NCBI RefSeq assembly: GCF_031755915.1
Contig: NC_083379.1
Location: forward strand, 21,586,001-21,650,000
DNA: 64,000 bases
Reading direction: 5' to 3'
From: Ziziphus jujuba
Taxonomy: Eukaryota > Streptophyta > Magnoliopsida > Rosales > Rhamnaceae
Position numbers and translations under genes: made by a program. This document shows positions 24,300-35,275 of the stretch, piece after piece. Each line of letters begins with the position of its first letter. Positions within the stretch are counted from its first letter, which is position 1. The notes under the pieces were generated by a model. The model had not been told where the DNA came from. It did no database searches and saw nothing but the letters and a program-made list of their open reading frames with translations.

Positions 24300-27200
24300 A
24301 GTAGGACACGAGACTTTTTTTTTTTTTTTTAATTGGTTTGAAAAGAATAGGACACGACCTATCACTCGCCCTTAAACAAGTTATTTTTGCAACTGCGTCA
24401 CAAGTGCTTTGCTCATTTATTTTTTTATGCCAGACACAAAACAATATTTAATATGGTCTTTGTCCCCCTATATATATTGCAATAGCTTCCTTTGGTTTCA
24501 TCTTTATACATATTGCAATAGCTTCTTTTGGTTTCATCTTTGGAATTCATTTAGTCCATTAAAATAACACAACCACATTTCTAGCTGCATTATCACAAAA
24601 TAAAGGTATTGATAGACAATATAGGAAAAAAAAAATACAATAATGACACATACCATCAGGTGCATAAACATTGCCTTTAGACATCATCGCATCAAACTTA
24701 TCAATTGCAGCTAAAAACACTTTGTCAGCATCAAAAGCAGCTTCCTGAGGAACAACGAAAATATAGTTAAAACTAAGAGGAAATAATCAATAATAAGATC
24801 CCCCCCCCCAAACCAAAAACAGAAGTTTGGTATTCAATCAGTCTTTAACTGAACTTTTATCAATGTTACAACTTACAATTAAATATTTATGTCAACAATT
24901 TAAGAAAACGTCAATAAATTTTGGCATGACTTTTAAATATATTTGTAAATTAATGGTAAGTGATAAAATTAAAAGATGAATCGAGCTCGATTTGGATAAG
25001 ACATACTCAGATAAACCATAAAATTGATAAAGATAGTTTCATACTGAACCATATTATACAGTCCCAAACCAATTCTACAATATTTTTCTATTCAGAATTG
25101 CATTGTTTAATATTCCCGCAACTGAGTTTAATTTTGCCAGATTTTAACAATATTCACAAACAAAGAACCTAAGTGAAAAAAGAAAAAAAAAAAAAAAAAA
25201 GGGGGTTAAAAGAACAAAATTGAAATTAGCACAAAACTTGAAGAGAAATTATTTTATTTACCATTAAGTTTTAAGTAGAAATACTAGTTAATACTGGGAG
25301 AAAAAGAAATGGAGACAACCAAAAAAAAAAAAAAAAAAGCCTAATCAAATTCAATGTGATGAAACTCACACAAGAACAAGCATGGCCAAAATTGATCAGC
25401 CTGAATTCTCACTGGTAAAGAAAAGTGCTAGATTTCAAACAAACGAGGTGATTGCAAATTTGCAACAAGAAAAATGCTTACCGGGCCAATATCTGCAACC
25501 AACTGCCCCCGGAAGGAAAGAGCAAGACCCCAATTATACAGGGCCCTCACATCATTTGCATCAATAGACAAAGCCAACCTATACTTTCTCCCTGCTTCCA
25601 TGAGGAGTTCTTCACACTCTTCACACACATTAATGAGGACAGATGCAATTTCATCTCTACTCCTAATTCTATCATGTACTCTACCCCTTTTTTCAACAGA
25701 TGAAACGTCGCTTCTGGAAAGGAGAATTCTCAACTCACGACTAATCCTTAATTTTAGTTCTCCATGAAGAAGAAACGTGTTTCCCAACTGGCCCACAGCC
25801 AACAAACTCATGGGCTTCATAGATATAGCTTTAGACAGTAGCTTGGCAGACCTGCACAATATGATTTCTGCACGCTCTGTTTCATGTCTATCCTTTATGA
25901 ATTCCTTGGCTTGATTCAGCAGGTCATTAGCTTCAGTAAGATATCTGTCGAACATTACATCATCTGAAACCATTGAAGATGCAGGGGGAGGCACATCCCT
26001 TTCACATCCAGACAGGCGGTCAGTTACATGAAAATTGTCTTTGACATTCATCGCTTCTTCCGTCAATGAATTCTCATAACTATCATTATCACCCTCCTCC
26101 CCTATAAAAGAAGACTCATAAGTTCCGTCAGATTTCTTAAGCTGTTTCTCTTGTATAAGGGAAGTTTCAGTTTCCATATGCTTCATTCTGACACTAAAAT
26201 TGACAGAATCAAGTAGATTATCACAGGAGTCAGATCTCTCAGTTTGATTATTATGATGCAACTTGAAAGAAATATGTTGTTCATTCATAAACCAGGATCT
26301 GTTATTCTGGTAACCATACTCTTTGCTCTCAGTAATGCTGTTATCGTCTCCACGCATCTCCTCCCAACTCATTTTTCTATTTTTCGTTCTTGCATTGCCA
26401 TTTTCATTTAAAATGAATTTATTAGATGAATGTTGAGAAAGACCAGTATTTGCTTTTTGTTTATTGACATTAACAGAATTGGAGACCATTTCTTCAACAG
26501 ATGGAACTAAATTATTACCATGAGTTTTATCATCCAAAGCTGCCTCTGCATTCTTCCGCTTAAAGTTATTTTTTACTTTAGTAGGCTTGGAATCAGCAAA
26601 GTTTTCTCCAAACAAACCCCTACAAGACTGCAAAAACTCATAGCCAATTTCACTCAGCTCTTTCTTTCGCTTGGCAGGTTTCTGATCCTCAAACTGAACA
26701 CTAGAACTACCAACATCCTGTATAGAAACTTCAAGTGTACTCTTAGCACTTGAGGCCGATAAACTAATTGATTCCACTACCTTAACATAATTTTCTAAAT
26801 CAACCACCGTAATTTCTCTAGAATCAATAGCTTTCTGTATATTATGTTTTAGGTTGCTAACTTCAACATCAAACCCATTAAAGACCTCGACCAGATTCCT
26901 TAATTTTTCAGTGTAAACCCTAAAAATTTCCTCTTTTGCCCGTCTCTTATTTCCAGTTAAGTTCACTTCGCCTATACCTCCGCCACGGACAGCTCCAATT
27001 GAAAACCCAATAGCAAACACCAACACAGTAGCAGGAAATACAACAATTGAAGAAACCCTAACCCTAGAAATAGCCAAAGCACACGCAAGGCCTAACAGAA
27101 ACACAACGACATGCTTCCTATCATCAACTCCTATGGAAACAAGAAATTTACGAAGCTGGTCAGACTCACCAGGTCGGTCCGAGTCGTCGTCAGCAAGCCT

Positions 27201-27422
27201 CAAATCGTCCCACCCGCCATAACTCGTCGACTCAGAAGCACAATTAGCTCTGACCGATGAGAACCCAAACGTTCTAGGAGTCCGGCGCCAATTTTGGCGA
27301 GGAACGTGTAAAAGGCTTCGGGTTTTCCGAGAAAGCGAGGGAAAATGGAATTGAAATTTTGAATGGAGGATATCAATGTTTGAGAAATTTTTGCTCAGGA
27401 TCTGGGATATTAGGGTTGTCAT
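23895..27422 (-). CDS. Plastid TPR protein, chloroplast lumen common family
   Basis: Three exons, read downward: 27422-25482, 24744-24654 and 24085-23895, give 740 aa. Splice junctions GGCCCG|GTAAGC, TCCTCAG|GAAGCT, CCTGATG|GTATGT and GACAG|CTCTGTT keep the frame, and the joined C-terminus reads ...RALYNWGLALSFRGQL, then AAFDADKVFLAAIDKFDAM, then YAPDALFRWGMILQQRSRLRP. That matches what I remember of Arabidopsis 'chloroplast lumen common family' TPR proteins such as At5g02590. The open frame extends 83 codons further upstream, but the second Met is preferred because it starts a Ser/Arg-rich, acid-poor transit-like segment (about 1-60). Two hydrophobic segments lie at about 104-119 and 124-144. 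A long polar, low-conservation middle (about 200-550) precedes C-terminal TPR helices (about 555-740). TPRs mediate protein binding; partners are unknown. A 36-bp tandem duplication lies in intron 2. Confidence 0.88.
24240..24296. repeat. (AT)n and poly(A) tract in intron 2 of the TPR gene
   Basis: A TATATATATA tract followed by an A run of more than 30 bases, in intron sequence. On the sense strand this is poly(T), typical of plant introns though unusually long. Confidence 0.85.
24473..24543. repeat. Tandem duplication, 2 x 36 bp, in intron 2 of the TPR gene
   Basis: TATTGCAATAGCTTCCTTTGGTTTCATCTTT recurs 36 bp downstream with one or two changes. Confidence 0.85.
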
Positions 27423-27877
27423 GGAGTGGATTAGTTTGGGAGACCAAGGATTCCGTACGGACGACGCTGCAACCAGCAGCTCTAGCTTGCTCGCTCGCTG
27501 TCTCTCTCCATCGCCGAGTCCTTCAGCAGATCGAACTTTTGAGGGTAATTTCGTCAATAGACAAAAATATCTTACTACGATGTCGTTTCTTCTGAACCTT
27601 TCCACTATGGCGGCTGAGCCCAGTCCACAAACGGTTCTCCATACAATTGCCGGTGTCCAATCTGGCCTCATATTATTTTCTTTGGGGGGTGGGGGGGGAA
27701 TTTGGTCCCATACCTTTTAAAAATCCTTAATAAAATCTATCCATATTTTTTTTTATCTTTTCTATTTTATCTTTTTATTTTTTAATATTCCTACATTATG
27801 CTTTTTAAATATTAAAAACCATCCATTTTTCTCCCTAACAGAGCACGAAGAAGAAGAGGAAGAGAAAGTGAGAGAGA

Positions 27878-29349
27878 ATGGCAAAGTAGCTTGGGACAAT
27901 CGAAGAGTTCTTTCAGGAAGAGTGATAAGTGGAGGAAGTTAAGCAATCAGCTCCACCATGCCCTTTCTGGTCTTGGCCTCAGAGTCATCGCCTTCGGCTT
28001 TTACTTGGTCTGCAAGCAGGTCTACAATAATTACAAGACCTGTAAGAACTTGCAGTGAACATCAGAAGATAATAGATGGCTTGAGAGACAATTTTAGTAA
28101 GGAATTAAGGAAAAATGAATCACTAGAGAAGTTTGACAAGCATGTGGCTAAATTGCAAATGGATCAAATGATATGAAACTAGGTTTATTTGCTCCTAAAT
28201 CCATTTTAAATTAGCCAGATCGAAATTAAGTTCAGATTTTAATGGTCACCTTGATCTCTAATCAACCTATAATTATAAACATTAGTATAAATCGAAGATG
28301 CCATAATAGGTTATAGATTATCCTATTGATAAGTTAAAATAAAACACTTGTTCTCTATTCAGAGTTTTAGGTGTTTTAAAAGAACGAAGAGAAATATCTC
28401 TCACAAGTATTTTTCTGAATGAATAATGATGTATCTATTATTAAGAAATTAAGTATTTAGGTAGGGTAGAGTGACAAAAATTAAATCCCTAAAGGAATAG
28501 ATAAAAACCGACCAATAAGACTAAACCAAAGATGTGGCCGGTTGTCACATGTATTTCCTAATACAATTTGTATTAATTAATTTCTTAATTTTTAAAGAGA
28601 AATTAATTAATTTAGAATAAAAAAATATTAAAATTCAACCTTCCTAAATTAATTTGTCCAACAAATAATTAAATAAAAAATAAAAAACAAAGACTATTTC
28701 CTAAAAGTCAAATTTTCATATTTTAAAAGTAGTTGACTAGTTTTCTAAATAAGCTATCATTGCCCAATCTCTAACTAATTTAGGCTTCAAATTTGATCCA
28801 ATTTGTCATGTAAGATACCTAGTAGGATTAAAAATGGTCCTCACACATTGCCATTGATTGGAATAGTCAAAGTTTGTTTAAAATGCAAATAAACCACTTT
28901 CCAATGCCAAACTAGCAAAAACGGCCATAATTGAAGCTTGTGTGCCTTTAACCGTGCTCAGACACCCTTGCTTCTGCCTTGACATGAATTTGTGACTTCT
29001 TGGAAAAATCAAGCACGTTCATAAGCACACAAACTACCCCTTACTGCCCAAAGTCTTCAAATGCACCAAAATCGCTTTCCAAGTCCATTTCTATCTTTAA
29101 AACCTGAATGCTCAGCACGGGCTTAGAATTTTCAAGTATAATTATGTCTTCTTGAGATTTTAATTACTCTTTGTATGAAACTAACAAGATTGTCCTTAAA
29201 CCTTTTAGCTTGAACCCTAGTAATTGGTCTAGTCTTTAGTTGTACAGAATCAGCACCTCAGTAAGTCGTTGGTTGTACGAGTGGGTTTTCATCAGCAAAC
29301 AAGGTTAATTGAAGTAGAACTGGCCTTAAGAAGGGAGTTGTGTTTCTGA
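27878..29349 (+). pseudogene. Broken copy of an unrecognised small membrane/coiled-coil gene, split by a solo LTR
   Basis: Starting at ATG 27878, one frame gives MAK and a stop. A frame change then opens SLGQSKSSFRKSDKWRKL, followed by a hydrophobic stretch (LRVIAFGFYLVCKQVYNNY) that could span a membrane. A one-base shift near 28058 leads into a charged, helix-prone segment (HQKIIDGL, then ELRKNESLEKFDKHVAKL), where the solo LTR interrupts it at 28169. After the LTR the same frame resumes as TRLIEVELALRREL and ends at 29347-29349. About 110 residues are implied, with two frameshifts and the insertion. No family was recognised. It lies head-to-head with the TPR gene, about 450 bp away. Confidence 0.55.
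28169..29294 (-). mobile_element. Solo LTR of the element 1/2 family
   Basis: Collinear with 1977-3099 and 7268-8396 along its whole 1126 bp: TGATATGAAACTAGG at the left, GGTTTTCATCA at the right, with 'taatggtcacctt', 'cattgattggaatagtcaa' and 'tactgcccaaagtcttcaaatgcaccaaaa' between. No internal region adjoins it. Flanking TCAAA (28164-28168) and GCAAA (29295-29299) form a 4-of-5 target duplication, as expected for LTR-LTR recombination after a normal insertion. Confidence 0.88.
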
Positions 29350-29748
29350 CATTTTTTCTCTGTCACTATTTCAGTTCTATGTCTTATTGAACTCATAAAT
29401 TCCTTTACTGACTTGATTTCTCATAGACTTACTAAAGGCTTTAATAAGGAATGCTTTTCATGGAGGAAAATAGAGCAAAGATGGAGTAGGAGGTTTTGTT
29501 TTCAATGAGATTATGGATTTTGTTAGGGAAAAAAGAACATAGAAAAGCTGGAAAGGTTTTCTTCAATAATTTTGTGGGCTGTTTTGGAAGAAGAGGAAAA
29601 GAAAAACAACGTAATTTTTTTATTTTATTGGAGGCAAAATTGGAACTAAAGGATAAATTAAAATTATTAAAAAAAAAAAAAAACCCTAAAAGGAGAGGGA
29701 TAAATATCCTTATCCATTTATTTTAGTGGATATTGGACCAAATTCCCC

Positions 29749-32449
29749 TATTATGTATGCCTCAGCCTCAAAGCCCATAATTAGCTAGTTTAATGAGCTC
29801 AAGGTACCCAGGATTTTTTAACATATACAGTTGATGGTAATGGTTACATCTTGCTGTTATTATTTTATACACTATAGGCCAACTCTTCATGCATATTTTT
29901 TTGGTAAATCAACTCTTCATAGATATTAACTAACTCCCAGCCAAAAAAAAAAAAAAAAGTATGTGCGCATAGATAGTTTAGTTGAATAATAGGGAATCTT
30001 AAATATAAATATATTTATAGAGTTATATTCCCATCAAGGATTTTTTTTATTATTGTTTTTATAAGTTCTAGGTTACTTAATAATTTTAACATGTAAACAT
30101 TTTTATTAGCATTTGGATAATTTTAAAAATTGAAATTTAAAAATATGTTAATAGTCTAATATAAATTTAATGAATTATTAAAATTTAGTTAGGCAAAATA
30201 AATTATATATGAACTTAGTAAACTATTAATGTTTTTTTCACCTCATATAAGGTCGAATGTGTATGTGTGTGTGTTTGCTATATATAGTATGATTATATAT
30301 CTATATATATATATACTAAAATATTTACTAAATATATTTATTAATTAATATGTATTAATATATTATTGGTTGACATATATAATCTAAATATGGATTCATA
30401 AACTTTTTAGTGGATAAGTAAGTAAAAATAAATAAATAAATAAACCACCACTCCATAAACATTTCTATTGAGATTGGGGGTGATGTCGATTCAATTCAGT
30501 TGGTTGTTTGCTATTTTTACAAACTGAACTAAATCGAACTATGAAGAGATATCAAGCCAAAATGAACTAATCACCTTCGATTTAGTTTGTTCGGGTTGAA
30601 TATTTTCTTATTTAAAATTTTTTAAAATATTATTATTTTTTAATGATTTTAATTTAATGTTATTAATATATTTAATTGAACAATTTAAAATTATGAAAAT
30701 ATAATTAAATATAATAAAATATTTAAAAATATATATATATATATAATGTATATGATCGTTCATTTGGTCTTATTTGATTTGGAATAAAAACTATTCAAAC
30801 CAAACCAAATCAGTTTACTTCAGTTAGTTTAATGATTTGGATTTGATTATATCCACCACCAGTCCATCATGAGCAAAACATTTCAATTTGTGGATAATTA
30901 AAACAAAATTGTTTTAAGCCATTTTAATTTTATTTTAATAATAGTTAATTATATATTTATGAAAAATCAAATTCATAATTCATCGGTTAGACTTTTTAAA
31001 TTTATTTTTACAATTAAAAATCATAAATATAATTATGATAAAATTAAAATGCCTAAATAAAATTTATCCTAATTAGCTAATAAATACGTTGCTTTTTACT
31101 GTTTTTTTACCCAAAAAAGAATTAATAAAAGAATGAGTTATGAGGAAAAAAGTTACGTACATACTTGTTGGGAGAGACCTTTTAACATGAGTTATGGAAA
31201 ATCATTCTAATAATAAGTGTTTCGTTTTTTATATATAAAATTTGATGGTTTTAACATGACCTTTTTGTTTTTTAATTTACCAAGGAAATAACGTTTGTTT
31301 TAGTTTGTTTAAGAGTTTACTTAGCCATGTGTTCATGCTAAAAAATAAAAAAGAAGAAAAAGAAAACCACCAATTATTCACATAATATTATTTTGTGATT
31401 TTTTTACACACTGCTGTACCAATTGGTATATGAATATTGATAATACGTACTCTAAGATATACTTTTTCTTTTTTGGCTCAATTTTACTTTTTTGGCATGA
31501 AGGACCTTTCATATTATCAGCTAATTCCTATAATTTTAATTTAGTCAATAAATTATTTATATTTATCATTAAACAATTATGAATTCGAATGAATTAGTAT
31601 GTAAAAAAATTATTGTAAGTATGGAAAAATAAGAGGGAAAAAAAAAAAAAAAAAAAACCTCCTTTACTATATAAATATCTTTGCGTCAGTCGGTTGGAAG
31701 TTGTGTCTCGGTGCTATTACCAAAAAAACAAAAAAATAAAAAATCCAATTAATTTATCACCTTCCCTGTACCTTATTTTCTACTATTATTGTTTTTTTTT
31801 TTAATATAGAGGATGTGTGGCCGTACACCATGGCCAGGCATTAACTTTTCCTTTTCTCTCAAAAAGAACAAATGAATAACTTCAAGCAACAAAAAAAACA
31901 AAAAAAAAAAAAAAAACAAATGAATATCTCTAAATTAAAATCATGAAACATTTATTATACGAGTATCTAAAATTTTCCATTCAACAGATATACTTTAATT
32001 TAAAGAAAATAAAAAAGATATATTTCTATTGTATATATCTTTTATATATTACTATCACAACTCACATTGATGAATTTAAGAATCTATTTAATTTTTAATT
32101 TGTCAATAATTATTTTTCATTATTTGATACTAAGCTCCAAGTTATGGGCTATGCTAGCTGCTGTACGTTGGCTGTTGAGGCAACAGAGCCGTACACGAAA
32201 TTTGAAGGAGGAGAGATTAATGGAACGACCATGAGATTGGAGATTATATTTATCTATTTTATTTTGGTCTGAAAAGATTATATTTGTCTATTTATTTTGG
32301 TCTGAAAATGTTATCGATAATATGAATACTTGTCAAACAATTCCATCAAATTTAATGTTAATGTATCTCTTAATCGGTGAGAAAGTTTGACAAATGTAAG
32401 TTGGAAATAGATTATGGGGGTGCGAATGGAGAGATAAGGGCTATGGATC
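29749..32449. other. AT-rich intergenic DNA with a possible MITE
   Basis: No gene recognised. Long A/T runs occur (about 29943-29958, 31637-31657, 31899-31915), plus TG/AT microsatellites near 30255-30315. Confidence 0.5.
30475..30872. mobile_element. Possible hAT-like MITE
   Basis: The ends form an imperfect inverted repeat: GGGGGTGATGTCGATTCAATT on the left, GGTGGTGGATATAATCAAATC as the reverse complement on the right. Inside both ends are GGTT/TTGG-rich 'gattcaattcagttgg' and 'ccaaaccaaatcagtttacttcagttag' arms that can partly pair. No clean 8-bp duplication was found. Confidence 0.4.
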
Positions 32450-33060
32450 AAATGGATTGGTTGGAAAATGGAAAAATTGCAGCAACCCATTTTGAGTGCT
32501 GTTCCTAACGTTGGAAGCCTAATCTAGTTACGTTCAGGGGCTGATTAGGGTGAAATTTTGGCGATTCATTCAAAATTTAGTGGCCAATATCCCTGTTCGA
32601 CTTTTGTAGCTCTTCATGGCCAGAAAAATGATGCAAATCGATGAAACTCGGTTGCCAGTGGTGATGGGTTGTGTTGACCCAATTTGTAGTTTAAGGTTTT
32701 AGGACGTTTTGCGTGTTTTCAATTTTTTTTAATGATTGGCATGCTTGCCCAAGTATATATAATATTTTGGATCATTGTGAACAAAAATTTAGGATTGATT
32801 TGGATACAAATAAAAATATTAATATTTAAAATTTTTTATAACTATAACTTTTTAATTTTATTTCAGAATTAGATGTACTGTTAGTTTACAAATTCGTATC
32901 GGTGAATTCTATATTATGAACTATTAGTCAAACAAAAAATTTAACCATAAAAAAGGTCAATCCTTTCACCCACACATGATCCAACTGATCAAACCACTTA
33001 AAAATTTAAATTCTATTTTATTTGTCAAGTAGGTCATCACAATATATGTACATCTTTTTA
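32450..33060 (-). repeat. LTR-like repeat, minus orientation
   Basis: Runs parallel to 17450-17975: 'gatttggatacaaataaaaatatt', 'agaattagatgtactgttagtttacaaattcgtatcggtgaa' and 'ctgatcaaaccacttaaaaatttaaatt' correspond to segments there. It is inverted relative to 33640-36000. It lacks coding sequence. Confidence 0.55.
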
Positions 33061-33720
33061 TCAAAATATATAGTGAAAATTGTAGAAGATTAATTTTGGG
33101 GGCAAATAGGATAAGCTTTTATTAAGAAGAAATGTATTGTAATAAAAGACCAATGAGCTCAGCTGGTTATTAGGAACCGGTTTAGTAGAAGAAAACCACC
33201 TAGATCCCTTTTTTGTTATACAAGTTTATAAAAGCATCCCCAAAGGACTTTTCAAAAATAAAAATCATATTTTCTATAATAAAAAATATCTTTTGAGATA
33301 ACTAGTAAAATTTAAAAATGTCCTTCAACAAACTCTCTATATGTGCTCTTTATTTTTATTTTTTCTATAAATATTTATTATTTTACTTGTTGTCTTTCTC
33401 TTTTATATGAGTTATCTGCTTCTTAAATATTATAATAATAGCATAGAAACATATGCTACATTTAATTAAATTTATATAATATTGAAATAAAAAGTGGTTT
33501 TATCTCTCTATATTTGGAAAGCCAAACAAACTTTTTATATCAAAAAGTTAAAATAAAAAGTCCATTAAAGTTCTTTTTTAAATATTGTGTTTTTAAAATA
33601 AAGAACATTATCCATCTAAAGAGTCCATTGGGATGCTCTAATGATCCATTCTAAGAAAAGACCTCAAATTTAATTTTTTAGTGGTTTGATCAAGTTTGAC
33701 TTTTTTTAAGACGAAATTTG

Positions 33721-35275
33721 GGGGCTGTTTAGCCATGTTTTTTGTTTTTTATTTTTGAAACATTGTTTTAAGAAATGAGAATAGAAAATTGTTTTTTCTT
33801 GTTTAATGAAAATAAAAAGCGTTTGGCCATTGATGTTTGAAAACAGTTTTCAACACCAAAAAAATAGAAAATATGTTTGGTTACATATTTTTAAACAGTT
33901 TTTTGTTTTTGTTTTTGTTTTTTTTTTTTTTGGGTTACATACGAGGTTTTTTTTTTTTTTTTACATAATATTAATTCATTCACATATTAATGAATTATAT
34001 ACATATATATAATATAAAATATATATTGAAATATACCATAATTTTTTTTTTTTCGTTGAAATTTTTTTGTCTATTATTATTGATTAATTTTTTTTCCAAT
34101 TAGTATTGATTCATTGATAAAGGGGTTTTGAATCTACGTTCGGGGAAGAGAGTTGCAAAGAGAAGAACAGGCAGAATTCTTGAGAAAGAAGAGAATGTTC
34201 TTGAAGATAAAGGAGAGATAGGGAAAAAGAAGTTGGTGGAGGATTCATGGGCTGCTTCAGTTTCACTTGAAGAAGACAAGGAGGACGATGAAGCAGTTTC
34301 GAATCTGCATTTGGGGAAGAGAGTTTCGAAGAAAAGAATGGACAGAGTTGTTGGAAAAGGAAAAAAAGACGATGTTCAAGATAAAGGAAAGGAATTGGAT
34401 TTGGAACTGGAACTGAAAACCAACTCCCTTTCAATTCAAAAAGCTGAAGTGGATGGTAGGAGGAAGGGCTAGAGAAAGATGAATGGTGAAAATGAACAAG
34501 ACATCACTGACAATGAAACTCCGCAGGAAGTCCAATTTGGCATTCAGCATCTTATCGATCCGGAGGAAGCCGCAGCTGCATATCTGAATCTTGTCGATAC
34601 TGTCGAGGCCCAGAAGAGAAAAGAAAAAGGGAAAGAAAAATTGGTAGAAAATAATTTCATAACCATTAGTGATGATGATGAGTTGGACTTGGAATTGGGA
34701 TTGAGATTGGGATGGGGATTGGGTAAAAAAATTAAACCCACAATCGATAATAAGCAATTAAACCCACAATCGATAAAAGATTGACTGTTGCTGATGAAAA
34801 ATTCACAATCGAAAAAAGTCCTTCCAATTTTTCTCAAAAATAGAAAAAAAAAAATTTAAAATTTTTCGGTGGCTCACCCAAAACTAGAGAATGAACATAC
34901 CCAGAGGAAATATACCAAAAACCAGAGAATGAAAATACATATATATTTTCATACACAGAGGGGGACGATGAAGCTGGTTCGAGATCTATTCGAAGAGTGG
35001 TGAAGGTACGCTGGTGTGAGCGGTGAAGGTTTCAAAGAGCAGTGAAAGTTTCGAAGAGCGAAGGAGCGGGTGTGAGCAGCAAAGGTGAGAACAGGTGCGT
35101 TTCAAAACAGTGGAAACATCTTTTTGATGTTTTTCCAATTTTTTCTTTTTTTTAATTTGTTTTCTAGATTTGTTTTTAGAAACAAATGGCCAAACAGATG
35201 GGTTGTTGTTTTAGAAACAATTTTCTGTTTTCTAGAACAGAAAACTGTTCTAAAAACAATTGGCCAAACAGGCCC
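33721..35275. mobile_element. PIF/Harbinger (Tourist)-like non-autonomous element, 1.55 kb
   Basis: Ends are GGGGCTGTTTAGCC and, reverse complement, GGGCCTGTTTGGCC. Similarity extends inward about 100 bp on each side, to a second GTTTGGCCA box (33830 and 35185). Such GGGCCTGTTTGG ends are known from plant Tourist/Harbinger elements. The flanks carry TTG on both sides, and the empty site at 17817-17835 (minus strand GATGAAATTTGGTTTTGAC) has TTG once, so a 3-bp target duplication is supported (the family usually uses TTA/TAA). No DDE transposase is inside; it carries one charged reading frame. Confidence 0.62.
34128..34784 (+). pseudogene. Charged open reading frame with an in-frame duplication, inside the Harbinger-like element
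   Basis: The frame begins NLRSGKRVAKRR without an ATG of its own (TTG at 34128), runs 115 codons to a stop at 34470-34472, and after a frame change resumes from ATG 34479 for 101 codons (to 34784). The first part contains a duplicated module: NLRSGKRVAKRR at 34130 and NLHLGKRVSKKR at 34301, exactly 171 bp (57 codons) apart, each followed by a lysine/glutamate-rich stretch with DKG. Basic clusters look like nuclear localisation signals. The second part has EEAAAAYLNLVD, an acidic SDDDELDLELGL and a G/L-rich end. No family was recognised. It could be captured host coding sequence or a decayed accessory ORF of the transposon. The ORF-poor surroundings favour some coding history. Confidence 0.4.

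Larger units (their letters stand above)
27691..29748. mobile_element. Putative DNA transposon (Pack-MULE-like) with short terminal inverted repeats
   Basis: GGGGAATTTGGTCC at 27695-27708 is repeated perfectly in inverted orientation at 29735-29748, with weaker similarity for another 6-7 bases inward (ATACC / AATATCC). Between them lie a broken gene copy (27878 to 29349) and the solo LTR inserted in it. Inverted ends starting with G-runs and flanking a gene fragment fit a Pack-MULE. No convincing 9-bp target duplication was found: TATTATTTT at 27671 and TATTATGTA at 29749 match at 6 of 9 bases, and the left G-run may have expanded. No transposase is present. Confidence 0.45.

Noticed and set aside
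28050..28068. GTAAGAACTTGCAG as a tiny intron in the broken gene copy
   Set aside because: It has perfect donor- and acceptor-like ends but is only 14 bases, far below plant intron size, and removing it does not restore the frame. A simple one-base shift explains the frame change better.
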